Shown: piece by piece, positions 24,017 to 31,281 of the stretch | Numbering within the stretch: the stretch's first letter is position 1 | Layout of the letters: every line of letters begins with the position of its first letter | Source: Propionispora vibrioides | GTDB lineage: Bacteria; Bacillota; Negativicutes; Propionisporales; Propionisporaceae | Assembly: GCF_900110485.1 (NCBI RefSeq) | Contig: NZ_FODY01000019.1 | Location: 1 to 64,000, forward strand | Reading direction: 5' to 3' | Length of the DNA stretch: 64,000 nt | Notes under the pieces: generated by a model | Told to the model about the DNA's origin: nothing | The model's database searches: none | What the model saw: the letters and a program-made list of their open reading frames with translations, nothing else | Made by a program: the position numbers and the translations under genes

Positions 24017-24802
24017 ATGCATCCCATTTTATTTAGTATTGGTGATTTTCAGATTCACATCTGGGGCCTGCTGGTCGCGTCGGGGATTTTTGCCGGTTTA
24101 TGGCTGGCTGACAAACTAGCGCATGGGTCGGAGTTTGCAACCTGTATATTGCAGGAATACGTCTTATATGGCATTTTTACCGGACTATTGGGAGCGAGAA
24201 TCTGGGAGGTTGTATTTTCCTGGAGTGATTATGCTGCCACCCCGCTACGTGCCCTTTTATTTTGGCAAGGTGGCCTGTCCATTCAGGGAGCGGTGGCTGC
24301 TAATGTGGTGCTGGCCTGGTGGTATTTCCGGCGGAAAGGTTTGTCGTTTCGCCGTTTTGCCGATATTGCAGCGCCGGGATTGATCTTAGGTCAGGCGATT
24401 GGCCGTTTTGGTTGTTTTTTCAATGGTGATGCCTACGGAAAACCAACGGATGCCTGGTATGGGGTGGTTTATCAGCCGGGTACACCGGCTTTCCAGGCTT
24501 GGGGTACTACACCTCTTGTACCGGCTGAGCTAATGGAAGCCGGTTTGGATCTGGTTATATTAGCCATACTATTGCGCGTATTTCACCGGAAAGAATTTGA
24601 AGGTCAGGTTGTGCTGGCTTACTTTATTCTCTATTCGCTGGCTCGGTTCGGACTGGAGTTTTTCCGCACCGACAGTTTGATGATTGGTGGGTTTAAGGCG
24701 GCCCAAGTGACCGCGCTCGTTACTGCTCTGGTAACGGCGCTTCTTTGGCTGTGGCAGCGGCGGCCGGTGCGGAAAGAACGTTTGGTGGGCGGGCGAATCT
24801 AA
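24017..24802 (+). CDS. lgt: Prolipoprotein diacylglyceryl transferase (accessory copy)
   Basis: 261-residue, seven-helix enzyme that moves diacylglycerol onto the lipobox Cys of prolipoproteins. Diagnostic segments: IHIWGLLVASGIFAGLW, WQGGLSIQGAVAAN, the signature GQAIGRFGCFFNGDAYGKPT and the late ARFGLEFFRTD. GGAGGGCGGTGAAG is the RBS. Its place in a regulated accessory operon, away from the usual lgt context, suggests a specialised second copy, perhaps for lipoproteins such as the one at 34594. Confidence 0.9.
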   Translation: MHPILFSIGDFQIHIWGLLVASGIFAGLWLADKLAHGSEFATCILQEYVLYGIFTGLLGARIWEVVFSWSDYAATPLRALLFWQGGLSIQGAVAANVVLAWWYFRRKGLSFRRFADIAAPGLILGQAIGRFGCFFNGDAYGKPTDAWYGVVYQPGTPAFQAWGTTPLVPAELMEAGLDLVILAILLRVFHRKEFEGQVVLAYFILYSLARFGLEFFRTDSLMIGGFKAAQVTALVTALVTALLWLWQRRPVRKERLVGGRI

Positions 24803-24824
24803 AAGTAATAGGGAGGAAATAAAG

Positions 24825-25481
24825 ATGGAACATAACTGGGGTTATGGCTTATGGTCTTTGGTGTTGATTAATTCGCTGGTGTTTATTATCTTTGCCTTTA
24901 GCTTTACTCGGCCACGGTCCTGGACCGACTGGCGGACCTTTGGCACTTTCGCGGCATTTATCGTGGCCTTGTTTACGGAGATGTATGGATTTCCGCTGAC
25001 GATTTATCTATTATCAGGCTGGCTTGGCAATTACTTGCCCGGCAATGCGCTGTTCGGACATAATGCCGGGCATTTGTGGTATACAGTCCTGGGAATGAGC
25101 GGCGACCCTCATCAAAACCCGATTCATACGATTAGTGAATGGCTCATCTGGGGAGGTTTAATCTTTTTGGCTGTGACCTGGCGCTATCTGTATCGCGCTC
25201 AGCAGGAGCATGTTTTAGCGACTACCGGTCCGTATGCTGTGATACGTCATCCTCAATATGCAGCATTTATTGTCATTATGAGCGGTTTTCTGCTCCAGTG
25301 GCCAACGCTCCTTACTTTGCTTATGTTTCCTATTCTGGTTCGTATGTATATTCATCTGGCCCGGTTGGAGGAAAGGGAAGCCCGAGCAAGCTTTGGCGGG
25401 GATTACGAACGGTATGCGACGGCTACACCCGGCTTTCTCCCGCGGTTAAACCGGAAGAAAACCGCGACACATGAAAAGTAA
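24825..25481 (+). CDS. Isoprenylcysteine-methyltransferase-like membrane enzyme
   Basis: 218 residues with about five membrane segments. The conserved SAM-binding C-terminal part of the ICMT/PEMT family is seen as TTGPYAVIRHPQYAAFIVIM and EEREARASFGGDYERYATATPGFLPRL. Likely a methyltransferase acting on a lipid or membrane substrate; bacteria lack prenylated CaaX proteins, so the true substrate is unknown. 22 bp after lgt, in the same operon. Confidence 0.75.
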   Translation: MEHNWGYGLWSLVLINSLVFIIFAFSFTRPRSWTDWRTFGTFAAFIVALFTEMYGFPLTIYLLSGWLGNYLPGNALFGHNAGHLWYTVLGMSGDPHQNPIHTISEWLIWGGLIFLAVTWRYLYRAQQEHVLATTGPYAVIRHPQYAAFIVIMSGFLLQWPTLLTLLMFPILVRMYIHLARLEEREARASFGGDYERYATATPGFLPRLNRKKTATHEK

Positions 25482-25540
25482 ACCGGATATATATGCCATT
25501 CTATCAAATCCTAAAGTTGATGTAAGAGATCTTGTATTAG

Positions 25541-25582
25541 TAGGAGTAGCCGGATACCGATTTGGCAGCCGGTTACTCCTAA
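25541..25582 (+). terminator. Hairpin ending the box B operon
   Basis: GGAGTAGCCGG (25543-25553) pairs with CCGGTTACTCC (25569-25579); no clear T-run follows, so termination strength is uncertain. Confidence 0.45.
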
Positions 25583-25595
25583 ATCTCATAAGTTC

Positions 25596-25638
25596 TTCAA
25601 AACTTCTTCATAGCTTTTTCACATTAGTTTAGTATACT
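25596..25638 (+). promoter_or_regulatory. Response-regulator box C and promoter of the 25700 gene
   Basis: TTCAA, TTCAT, TTCAC start at 25596, 25607, 25618; -10 TATACT starts at 25633, 15 bp later. An imperfect fourth half-site (CTCAT) lies 11 bp upstream. Confidence 0.75.
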
Positions 25639-25699
25639 AAGCAACAAGATCATGATATTCAGGAAATATATATGGTAATTACATAAGGAGAGAACGAGA

Positions 25700-25891
25700 A
25701 TGAATAAAAGATTGCCCCGGATTTTTTTGTCCGGTATATTGGCTGCCTTCATAATTGGTACAGCTATCAATCCTGCAGCTACCCCTGTATTTGCCACAGA
25801 ACAGACGTCAGGACAGGATCAGCAAAATTCGCCGGTGGATGCTCCCCAGAGTGAGCAAAATATTCATGCCGGTCATCATGCAACGAGCTAA
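25700..25891 (+). CDS. Small secreted protein with His tail
   Basis: 63 residues: signal peptide (MNKRLPRIFLSGILAAFIIGTAINPAATPVFA), leaving about 30 residues rich in Gln, Ser and Asp and ending NIHAGHHATS. The HAGHH tail recalls the His-rich end of the CusB-like protein and the lipoprotein in this island. AAGGAGAG is the RBS. It has its own regulated promoter (box C) and terminator. Confidence 0.6.
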   Translation: MNKRLPRIFLSGILAAFIIGTAINPAATPVFATEQTSGQDQQNSPVDAPQSEQNIHAGHHATS

Positions 25892-25910
25892 GATTGTAAC
25901 CAGAAAAGGC

Positions 25911-25939
25911 AGCCCTTCAGGTAAGGGTTGTTTTTTCTT
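25911..25939 (+). terminator. Terminator of the 25700 gene
   Basis: CAGCCCTT and AAGGGTTG form a short stem followed by TTTTTTCTTC. Confidence 0.7.
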
Positions 25940-26057
25940 CTGCTTATACATATAACTTAATTCTGGCAAATTAGACAAGTTCGGTTGTATTTTCTGAAGA
26001 ATAGTAAGGTTATGCTTTGATCGTAAAAACGACCGATGTTTTAAATTACATATATTA

Positions 26058-26100
26058 TTCATAGTTTCTTCAATACTTCTTCATAATGGCCTTGTATACT
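26058..26100 (+). promoter_or_regulatory. Response-regulator box D and promoter of the two-component operon
   Basis: TTCAT, TTCAA, TTCAT start at 26058, 26069, 26080; -10 TATACT starts at 26095, 15 bp later. This suggests the response regulator activates its own operon. Confidence 0.75.
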
Positions 26101-26184
26101 GATGGAGAGTGTAATGCAGAGAACGAACTAGGATGATCCCGGGGAACTAAAAAAGATGACTGCTGTTTTGAAAGGAGGGCTTTT

Positions 26185-26880
26185 ATGGCTCCCGATTTTG
26201 TATTGATTGTCGATGATGATGCAAAGCTTGCCAAGCTGCTAACAACGTATTTTGAAAAAGCAGGATTTCTAACTGAGGTGGCTACCGACGGCTTGAATGC
26301 ATTGCAAATCGTACGGCAGCGCAAGCCGGATATTATTGTACTGGATTTAATGCTGCCCGGCCTGGATGGCTGGGAAGTATGTCGGAAAATCCGGCGAGAC
26401 AACGACACTCCTATTATCATGCTTACCGCCCGGGATGATGAAAGCGATCGGCTGGTAGGATTAGAAATCGGCGCTGATGATTATGTGACTAAACCTTTCA
26501 GCCCGAAGGAAGTAGTAGCCCGGGCCAGGGTAATTCTTAGGCGGACCCGTAAGGAAGTCGTGCAACATGAACCCGTTCAAATTAGTAATTTAACGATTGA
26601 TTTCGAACGTTACCGGGTGGAGCGTAACGGTAAAACCATTGAATTAACGCCAACAGAATTTAAAATATTAGGTATTTTGGCCACTAATGTCGATAAGGTA
26701 TTTAGTCGGCTGCAAATTGTGGAACAAACTCAAGGGTATACCTTTGACGGTTATGAGCGGACTATTGATGCACACATTAAGAACTTACGACGCAAACTGG
26801 AAGAGAATCCCAAAGAGCCGCAATATATTCAAACTGTTTATGGAATAGGTTATAAATTCGCCGGTGATGTTGGTGATTAA
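26185..26880 (+). CDS. OmpR-family response regulator
   Basis: 231 residues. Receiver domain (1-120) with acidic pocket Asp10-Asp11-Asp12, phospho-acceptor Asp54 in LDLMLPG, Thr81 and Lys103 (TKPF). Winged-helix DNA-binding domain (about 135-228) with LTPTEFKILGILA, YERTIDAHIKNLRRKLEENP and VYGIGYKFAG. OmpR-type regulators bind direct repeats about 11 bp apart, which matches the boxes A-F around this gene. AAAGGAGGG is the RBS. Its start is 84 bp downstream of the box D -10. Confidence 0.95.
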   Translation: MAPDFVLIVDDDAKLAKLLTTYFEKAGFLTEVATDGLNALQIVRQRKPDIIVLDLMLPGLDGWEVCRKIRRDNDTPIIMLTARDDESDRLVGLEIGADDYVTKPFSPKEVVARARVILRRTRKEVVQHEPVQISNLTIDFERYRVERNGKTIELTPTEFKILGILATNVDKVFSRLQIVEQTQGYTFDGYERTIDAHIKNLRRKLEENPKEPQYIQTVYGIGYKFAGDVGD

Positions 26881-26881
26881 A

Positions 26882-28042
26882 ATGAACAGTATTATTACGC
26901 GAATTACGGGATTGATGTTTTTGACAGTGGTATTGACGGTATTTTTGCTCATCTATCTGACCAACCAGCAAATGACACAACTTTTTCAGGAATACCTGGT
27001 GGTACAACATATGGAGGCGGTTCGGGGAACTATGCTGCTTCTAAATGAGCCGGATGAAAGTATTATCATGGGACCATTGGAGCATACCTTTTTGGCCTCT
27101 GTTCATACATCGCTCATTTGGGTGGGGATGAGTATTTTAGCAGCAGGGCTCCTGGCGAGTTATATCCTGGCCCGCAGCATTACTGTTCCACTGCGTAATC
27201 TTAGCCGGGCCGCTGAACAAATTGCCCAAGGTAATTATGAGCAAAATGTACCGATAGAGACCCGGGATGAGGTTGGCTATTTGGCTGGCATTTTCAACCG
27301 TATGTCTGAGGCATTAAGAGTCAATACAAAATTACGCCAACAGTTGCTAGCCAATATTGCCCATGAGCTTAAGACGCCGTTGGCGGTTATCCAGGGACAT
27401 TTGGAAGGTATGGTTGATGGGGTGATTGAACCGAGTAAGGAACAGCTCGGTTCACTGCATGAAGAGGCTATTCATTTGAATCGACTGATAAAAGATCTCA
27501 GGGATTTATCGTTGGCCGAAGTTCGTCAATTGGCACTTGAAAAGTACCCGACCAATATTAACCCTATTGTCACCCGGGCGGTTATCCTACTCAAGCCTCT
27601 GGCCGATGTCAAACATATCCGGATTACCTCTATATTAGCCGATTGTCTGCCGGAAGTGGTGGTGGATAGCGACCGGATGAGTCAGGTGTTTTACAATCTT
27701 CTGGTGAATGCTATCCGTTATTCACCGGAACAAGGAGAGATTCAGGTTACTACCAGGCTCGTGATGAAGGAAAAAGATCGTTGGTTGCAGGTGGCGGTTG
27801 CCGACCATGGCTCCGGGATTGCCTCGGAGGATATGCCGTATCTTTTTGATCATTTTTACCGGGGTGATAAGTCAAGGGATCGTAAAAGCGGCGGGTCCGG
27901 ATTGGGACTCGCCATTGTAAAACAGTTGGTGGAAAACCATGGCGGCAAAGTGACGGTGAAAAGTGAATTAGGAGAAGGTAGTGTTTTTCAAGTACTGATA
28001 CCTATAGAAACAGATTTGACACATTCAGCGGAAACGCAGTGA
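26882..28042 (+). CDS. Sensor histidine kinase, partner of the 26185 regulator
   Basis: 386 residues: first membrane helix (about 9-26), a short extracytoplasmic segment (27-76), second helix (about 77-97), HAMP (98-150), HisKA with His161 in LANIAHELKTPLAVIQGHLE, and HATPase with FYNLLVNAIRYSP, DHGSGIASEDMPYLFDHFYRG and GSGLGLAIVKQL. The ~50-residue sensor loop is small and includes Met, Glu and His residues, so direct metal sensing is possible but unproven. Start 2 bp after the regulator stop; an earlier in-frame ATG overlaps the regulator. Confidence 0.92.
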   Translation: MNSIITRITGLMFLTVVLTVFLLIYLTNQQMTQLFQEYLVVQHMEAVRGTMLLLNEPDESIIMGPLEHTFLASVHTSLIWVGMSILAAGLLASYILARSITVPLRNLSRAAEQIAQGNYEQNVPIETRDEVGYLAGIFNRMSEALRVNTKLRQQLLANIAHELKTPLAVIQGHLEGMVDGVIEPSKEQLGSLHEEAIHLNRLIKDLRDLSLAEVRQLALEKYPTNINPIVTRAVILLKPLADVKHIRITSILADCLPEVVVDSDRMSQVFYNLLVNAIRYSPEQGEIQVTTRLVMKEKDRWLQVAVADHGSGIASEDMPYLFDHFYRGDKSRDRKSGGSGLGLAIVKQLVENHGGKVTVKSELGEGSVFQVLIPIETDLTHSAETQ

Positions 28043-28057
28043 TGATTCTTGAAACAT

Positions 28058-28214
28058 CTAGTACCTTGTCAGTCAGTAGGGGAATGGCGAGGCTGTTTTT
28101 CGCAACGTGAGGTGAAGGAAGGCGGCAGACCATTAGTATGCTAACTGACGACAACGAAGCGGTGCGGAAAATAGACCGCCCGTATTCACTGGACTAAGCC
28201 TGACAAGGGACTAG
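28058..28214. repeat. Palindromic CTAG-ended element M2 (MITE-like)
   Basis: A 157-bp element with inverted ends CTAGTACCTTGTCAG and CTGACAAGGGACTAG. Read on the minus strand its inside (CCGCACCGCTTCGTTGTCGTC, then GCATAC, then GTTGCGAAAAACAG) follows the layout of element M4 (TTCGCACTGCTGCGTTGTCGTC, CTTACATA, ATTGCAAAAAAATC). No coding capacity. It sits between the kinase stop and its terminator. Confidence 0.6.
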
Positions 28215-28217
28215 TGA

Positions 28218-28251
28218 GGGGACGCAGATAAGCTGCGTCTCATTTTTTTTT
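28218..28251 (+). terminator. Terminator after the two-component operon
   Basis: GACGCAG (28221-28227) and CTGCGTC (28233-28239) followed by a long T-run. Confidence 0.85.
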
Positions 28252-28319
28252 ATTTGCGTTATCCGCCTTGGTGTCCAATTTTAAGAAAACTGCCAGACCA
28301 ACTAAAAAAGCATTACTTC

Positions 28320-28362
28320 TTCATGACATGTTCATTACATCTTCACACCATGCGGGTATGAT
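28320..28362 (+). promoter_or_regulatory. Response-regulator box E and promoter of the 28-residue peptide
   Basis: TTCAT, TTCAT, TTCAC start at 28320, 28331, 28342; -10 TATGAT starts at 28357, 15 bp later. Confidence 0.75.
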
Positions 28363-28393
28363 TACGGCATGTATTAGAAGGGGGAAGAGAATC

Positions 28394-28480
28394 ATGTGGC
28401 TGTTATTTTTTGTGCAATTGTTTGCATTAGGAATCATTATTCGTTATATTGTCATTCTTCGGGAGGAGGAACGTTCTTGA
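28394..28480 (+). CDS. 28-residue single-helix membrane peptide
   Basis: MWLLFFVQLFALGIIIRYI followed by VILREEERS: one hydrophobic helix and a charged, cytoplasmic-looking tail. GAAGGGGGAAGAGA precedes ATG 28394. A longer in-frame reading from 28268 would start upstream of the box E promoter and is rejected. Such short single-helix proteins often bind and tune membrane pumps or kinases (KdpF-like size). Having its own regulated promoter argues that it is expressed. Confidence 0.6.
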   Translation: MWLLFFVQLFALGIIIRYIVILREEERS

Positions 28481-28544
28481 ACTCCTCTATCAATGAACTG
28501 TCTTATGTAAAGAAGCCTTCCGATAGTTTTAGAACGAAGCAAAA

Positions 28545-28598
28545 TTCATAAGTTCTTCAATATCCCTTCATAACTTATTCATACGAAACTTGTATAGT
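28545..28598 (+). promoter_or_regulatory. Response-regulator box F and promoter of the tolC-cusBA operon
   Basis: Four half-sites, TTCAT, TTCAA, TTCAT, TTCAT, start at 28545, 28556, 28567, 28578 (11-bp period); -10 TATAGT starts at 28593, 15 bp after the last. It is the only box with four clean half-sites. Confidence 0.78.
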
Positions 28599-28683
28599 TG
28601 AGTAGTAAGTCATTTAGGGACGATAGCTTCTAACCGAGCAATTATGTTGAACTAATTTTAGATCGCAGAAAAAAGGAGGCACT

Positions 28684-29982
28684 ATGGACAAACGAAAATG
28701 GGCAACCGGGAAGAGGTTGGTGCTGATAACCCTCATGACCGTATTGGCAAATACCCCGGTTTTGGCAGCAGAACAGCAGGAAATATTGACCCTACAGCAG
28801 ATAGTGGATACGGCGGTCAAAAATAATCCGGCTGTTATGGAAAGCCAGAAGCGCTGGGAAGAAAAACAGGCACGTATTGCACTGGCTAAAGCCTGGCCTA
28901 ACCCTCAGCTTGGCATTATGAAAGATGATATTCCCAAAAACAGCCTCAATCCCTTTGACGCTATGATGACCGAATATACGTTTACTCAGGACATCATGAA
29001 TCCGGCAAAATTAAAAGCGATGGGGAAAATGGCCAGCAGTGATGCAGGGATGGCCGAAGCCAATTATCGAGACAAGCAAATGGAGGTTTACTCCACAGCG
29101 AAATCCGCCTATTATGACCTGCTTTATGCCGATAAGGCACTGGAAATCGGCAAAGAAAATCAGCAATTGATGGGCCAATTGGTACAAATTGCCCAGGTGA
29201 ATTATTCAACCGGGATGGTACCTTTACAAGATACGCTCCGGGCTCAGACTGAGTTTTCCACAATGACTACGGATTTATTAAATATGGCATCTATGGCGGC
29301 GGTAGCTAAAGCCAAGGTGAATACTATTCTTGGCCGTTCAGCCGATACGCTGTTTGCGGTACAGGAAGAGTTTAGTGCACCGCCACCCAATTTTGATTTA
29401 GCTGCATTGCAAAAAGAGGCGCAAACCAATAAACCGGCGGTTGTGAGCATGGAACGGCAACTGGCTATGGCAAAGAACGGTGTGGAGCTGGCTAATAAAC
29501 AAAGCTTGCCCGATTACCAGTTGAGTATTGGCTATAAAGACAGAAAACAGACAATGATGGATACGCAACCCGACACCTGGAAGATGGAATTTATGGTCAT
29601 GCTGCCGTTGTGGCAGAGTAAAAACAAGGCAGAAGTCAGATCGGCCGAGGCAAGTCTGGATACTGCCCAGGCATCCTTGGCTACCATGAAAAATATGACT
29701 GACCTGGATTTACAAATGGCCTTGACCGAAGCTCAATCGGCTTGGCGTCAAATTGATCTGTATAAAAACACGGTGATTCCGCAGGCTGAACAAACCTATC
29801 AGGCCGGAGTGGTAAGCTATACCAATGGCAAGGTCGATTTTATGGCAGTTTTGGATAGCCTGAACGCCCTGCGCAACGCGAAATTAGATTACTATAAAGC
29901 CCGCGTGGATTATGAAAAAGCAGTGGCTAATTTGGAGAAAGCAGTAGGGAAACCCTTGTTTACCAGTGAGGCACAGCCATAA
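28684..29982 (+). CDS. TolC-family outer-membrane efflux channel
   Basis: 432 residues with a signal peptide ending VLAAEQQ. The long alpha-helical repeats of the OEP family are visible twice (about 40-220 and 235-425), with NPQLGIMKDDIP in the first repeat and typical Ala/Gln/Leu heptads. It forms the outer-membrane duct for the RND pump encoded next. Its presence shows a diderm envelope. AAAGGAGG is the RBS; 25 bp before the cusB-like gene. Confidence 0.92.
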   Translation: MDKRKWATGKRLVLITLMTVLANTPVLAAEQQEILTLQQIVDTAVKNNPAVMESQKRWEEKQARIALAKAWPNPQLGIMKDDIPKNSLNPFDAMMTEYTFTQDIMNPAKLKAMGKMASSDAGMAEANYRDKQMEVYSTAKSAYYDLLYADKALEIGKENQQLMGQLVQIAQVNYSTGMVPLQDTLRAQTEFSTMTTDLLNMASMAAVAKAKVNTILGRSADTLFAVQEEFSAPPPNFDLAALQKEAQTNKPAVVSMERQLAMAKNGVELANKQSLPDYQLSIGYKDRKQTMMDTQPDTWKMEFMVMLPLWQSKNKAEVRSAEASLDTAQASLATMKNMTDLDLQMALTEAQSAWRQIDLYKNTVIPQAEQTYQAGVVSYTNGKVDFMAVLDSLNALRNAKLDYYKARVDYEKAVANLEKAVGKPLFTSEAQP

Positions 29983-30007
29983 AGGTAATAGGAAATGGAG
30001 GGACAGC

Positions 30008-31270
30008 ATGATAGAAAAATTTCGATCCAAAAAGAAAATCATCATGGGCGTAACTGCCGGTGTGTTGGTTGTCGGTGGAGTTGGCTATTATTATACCGCG
30101 CAGCATAATCAACCGGCAGCAGCAGGGCATGCGGGACATCAAATGTCCGGGCCGGTCATGGCTATGGGTGATACGGTGACATTAGACGCAAAAGCCCGTC
30201 AACTGGTCGGGCTGCAGACAGCACAAGCTGTTACTAAGCCGCTAAACAAGGAGATAAAGACTACCGGCAAGATTGCTATGAACGAGGATGGAAAAACCTA
30301 TATTACGTCCCGGGTTGAGGGCCGGGTCGACGAGCTGTATGTAACTGCGGAAGGGGAGACAATCGCTCCCGGCCAGGCTATTGCCGCCGTATACAGTCCA
30401 ACTTATATTGCCGCTCAGGAAGAGTATTTGCTGACCCTGGAGAGTGTACAGAAACTGCAAAATGCCGGCAAGGATGTTGTCCAGATTAACAACCGTCTGC
30501 GGGAAGCGGCCCGGCGTAAACTACAACTATTAAATGTTGCAGATGAAGATATTGCTCACCTTGAACATACTCGCCAGACCAAGGACCATATGACAATCTA
30601 TGCCCAGTTCGGCGGGACGGTATTGGAAAAACAATTACTGCCGGGTGCGTACATTATGCCTGGTGATAAACTATACAGTTTATCGGATTTATCCACTGTA
30701 TGGCTATATGCTGACATTTACGAAAAGGACATCGCCAGCATTACTCCCGGCCAACAGGTGGTGGTAACGAGTGGAGCCTATCCGGGAGAAACATTTACCG
30801 GTCAAGTGACCTTTATTAATCCGGTGCTTGATGATGCGACCCGGACTGTTAAGGTACGGATCGCAATGGCCAATCCTTCAGGAAAATTAAAACCCAATAT
30901 GTTTGTGAATGCCACTTTGCAAATCCCATTAGGAGATAGTCTGGTCATTCCGGAATCGGCTATTTTGGATACCGGCAGCCGCAAAATTGTCTTTGTAGCC
31001 CAAAGTGAAGACACTTTTGTTAAACGGGATGTAGTTACCGGGCAGTCGGCGGATGGCTATGTTCAAATCCTGTCCGGACTGCAACCGGGAGAAACCGTAG
31101 TTACCGCAGCTACCTTCCTTATTGATTCTCAAACCAAACTGGGCAGTTTTGGCAGTCATGCCGGCCACGGTGGCGGAGGGGCCGCAAGCGCACCTGCGGC
31201 AACAGGCGATCAGGGCAGTGGTGAATCACCGGCTGCCGGGGGCGAACACAGCGGCCATAGCGGTCATTAA
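30008..31270 (+). CDS. cusB: RND periplasmic adaptor, CusB-like
   Basis: 420 residues. N-terminal membrane anchor (IIMGVTAGVLVVGGVGYYY), barrel-sandwich lipoyl-like halves (GRVDELYVTAEGETIAPGQAIAAVYSP and the matching GGTVLEKQLLPGAYIMPGDKLYSL), an alpha-hairpin between them, then beta-barrel and membrane-proximal domains. A His-rich stretch follows the anchor (AGHAGHQMSG), and the C-terminus ends in Gly/His-rich GGEHSGHSGH, fitting metal handling. GGAGG precedes ATG 30008. Confidence 0.9.
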   Translation: MIEKFRSKKKIIMGVTAGVLVVGGVGYYYTAQHNQPAAAGHAGHQMSGPVMAMGDTVTLDAKARQLVGLQTAQAVTKPLNKEIKTTGKIAMNEDGKTYITSRVEGRVDELYVTAEGETIAPGQAIAAVYSPTYIAAQEEYLLTLESVQKLQNAGKDVVQINNRLREAARRKLQLLNVADEDIAHLEHTRQTKDHMTIYAQFGGTVLEKQLLPGAYIMPGDKLYSLSDLSTVWLYADIYEKDIASITPGQQVVVTSGAYPGETFTGQVTFINPVLDDATRTVKVRIAMANPSGKLKPNMFVNATLQIPLGDSLVIPESAILDTGSRKIVFVAQSEDTFVKRDVVTGQSADGYVQILSGLQPGETVVTAATFLIDSQTKLGSFGSHAGHGGGGAASAPAATGDQGSGESPAAGGEHSGHSGH

Positions 31271-31281
31271 GGAGGATCAGC

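Noticed and set aside
28268-28480. 70-residue start for the small membrane protein
   Set aside because: That start lies upstream of the box E promoter and its leader residues are not membrane-like; ATG 28394 has an RBS.
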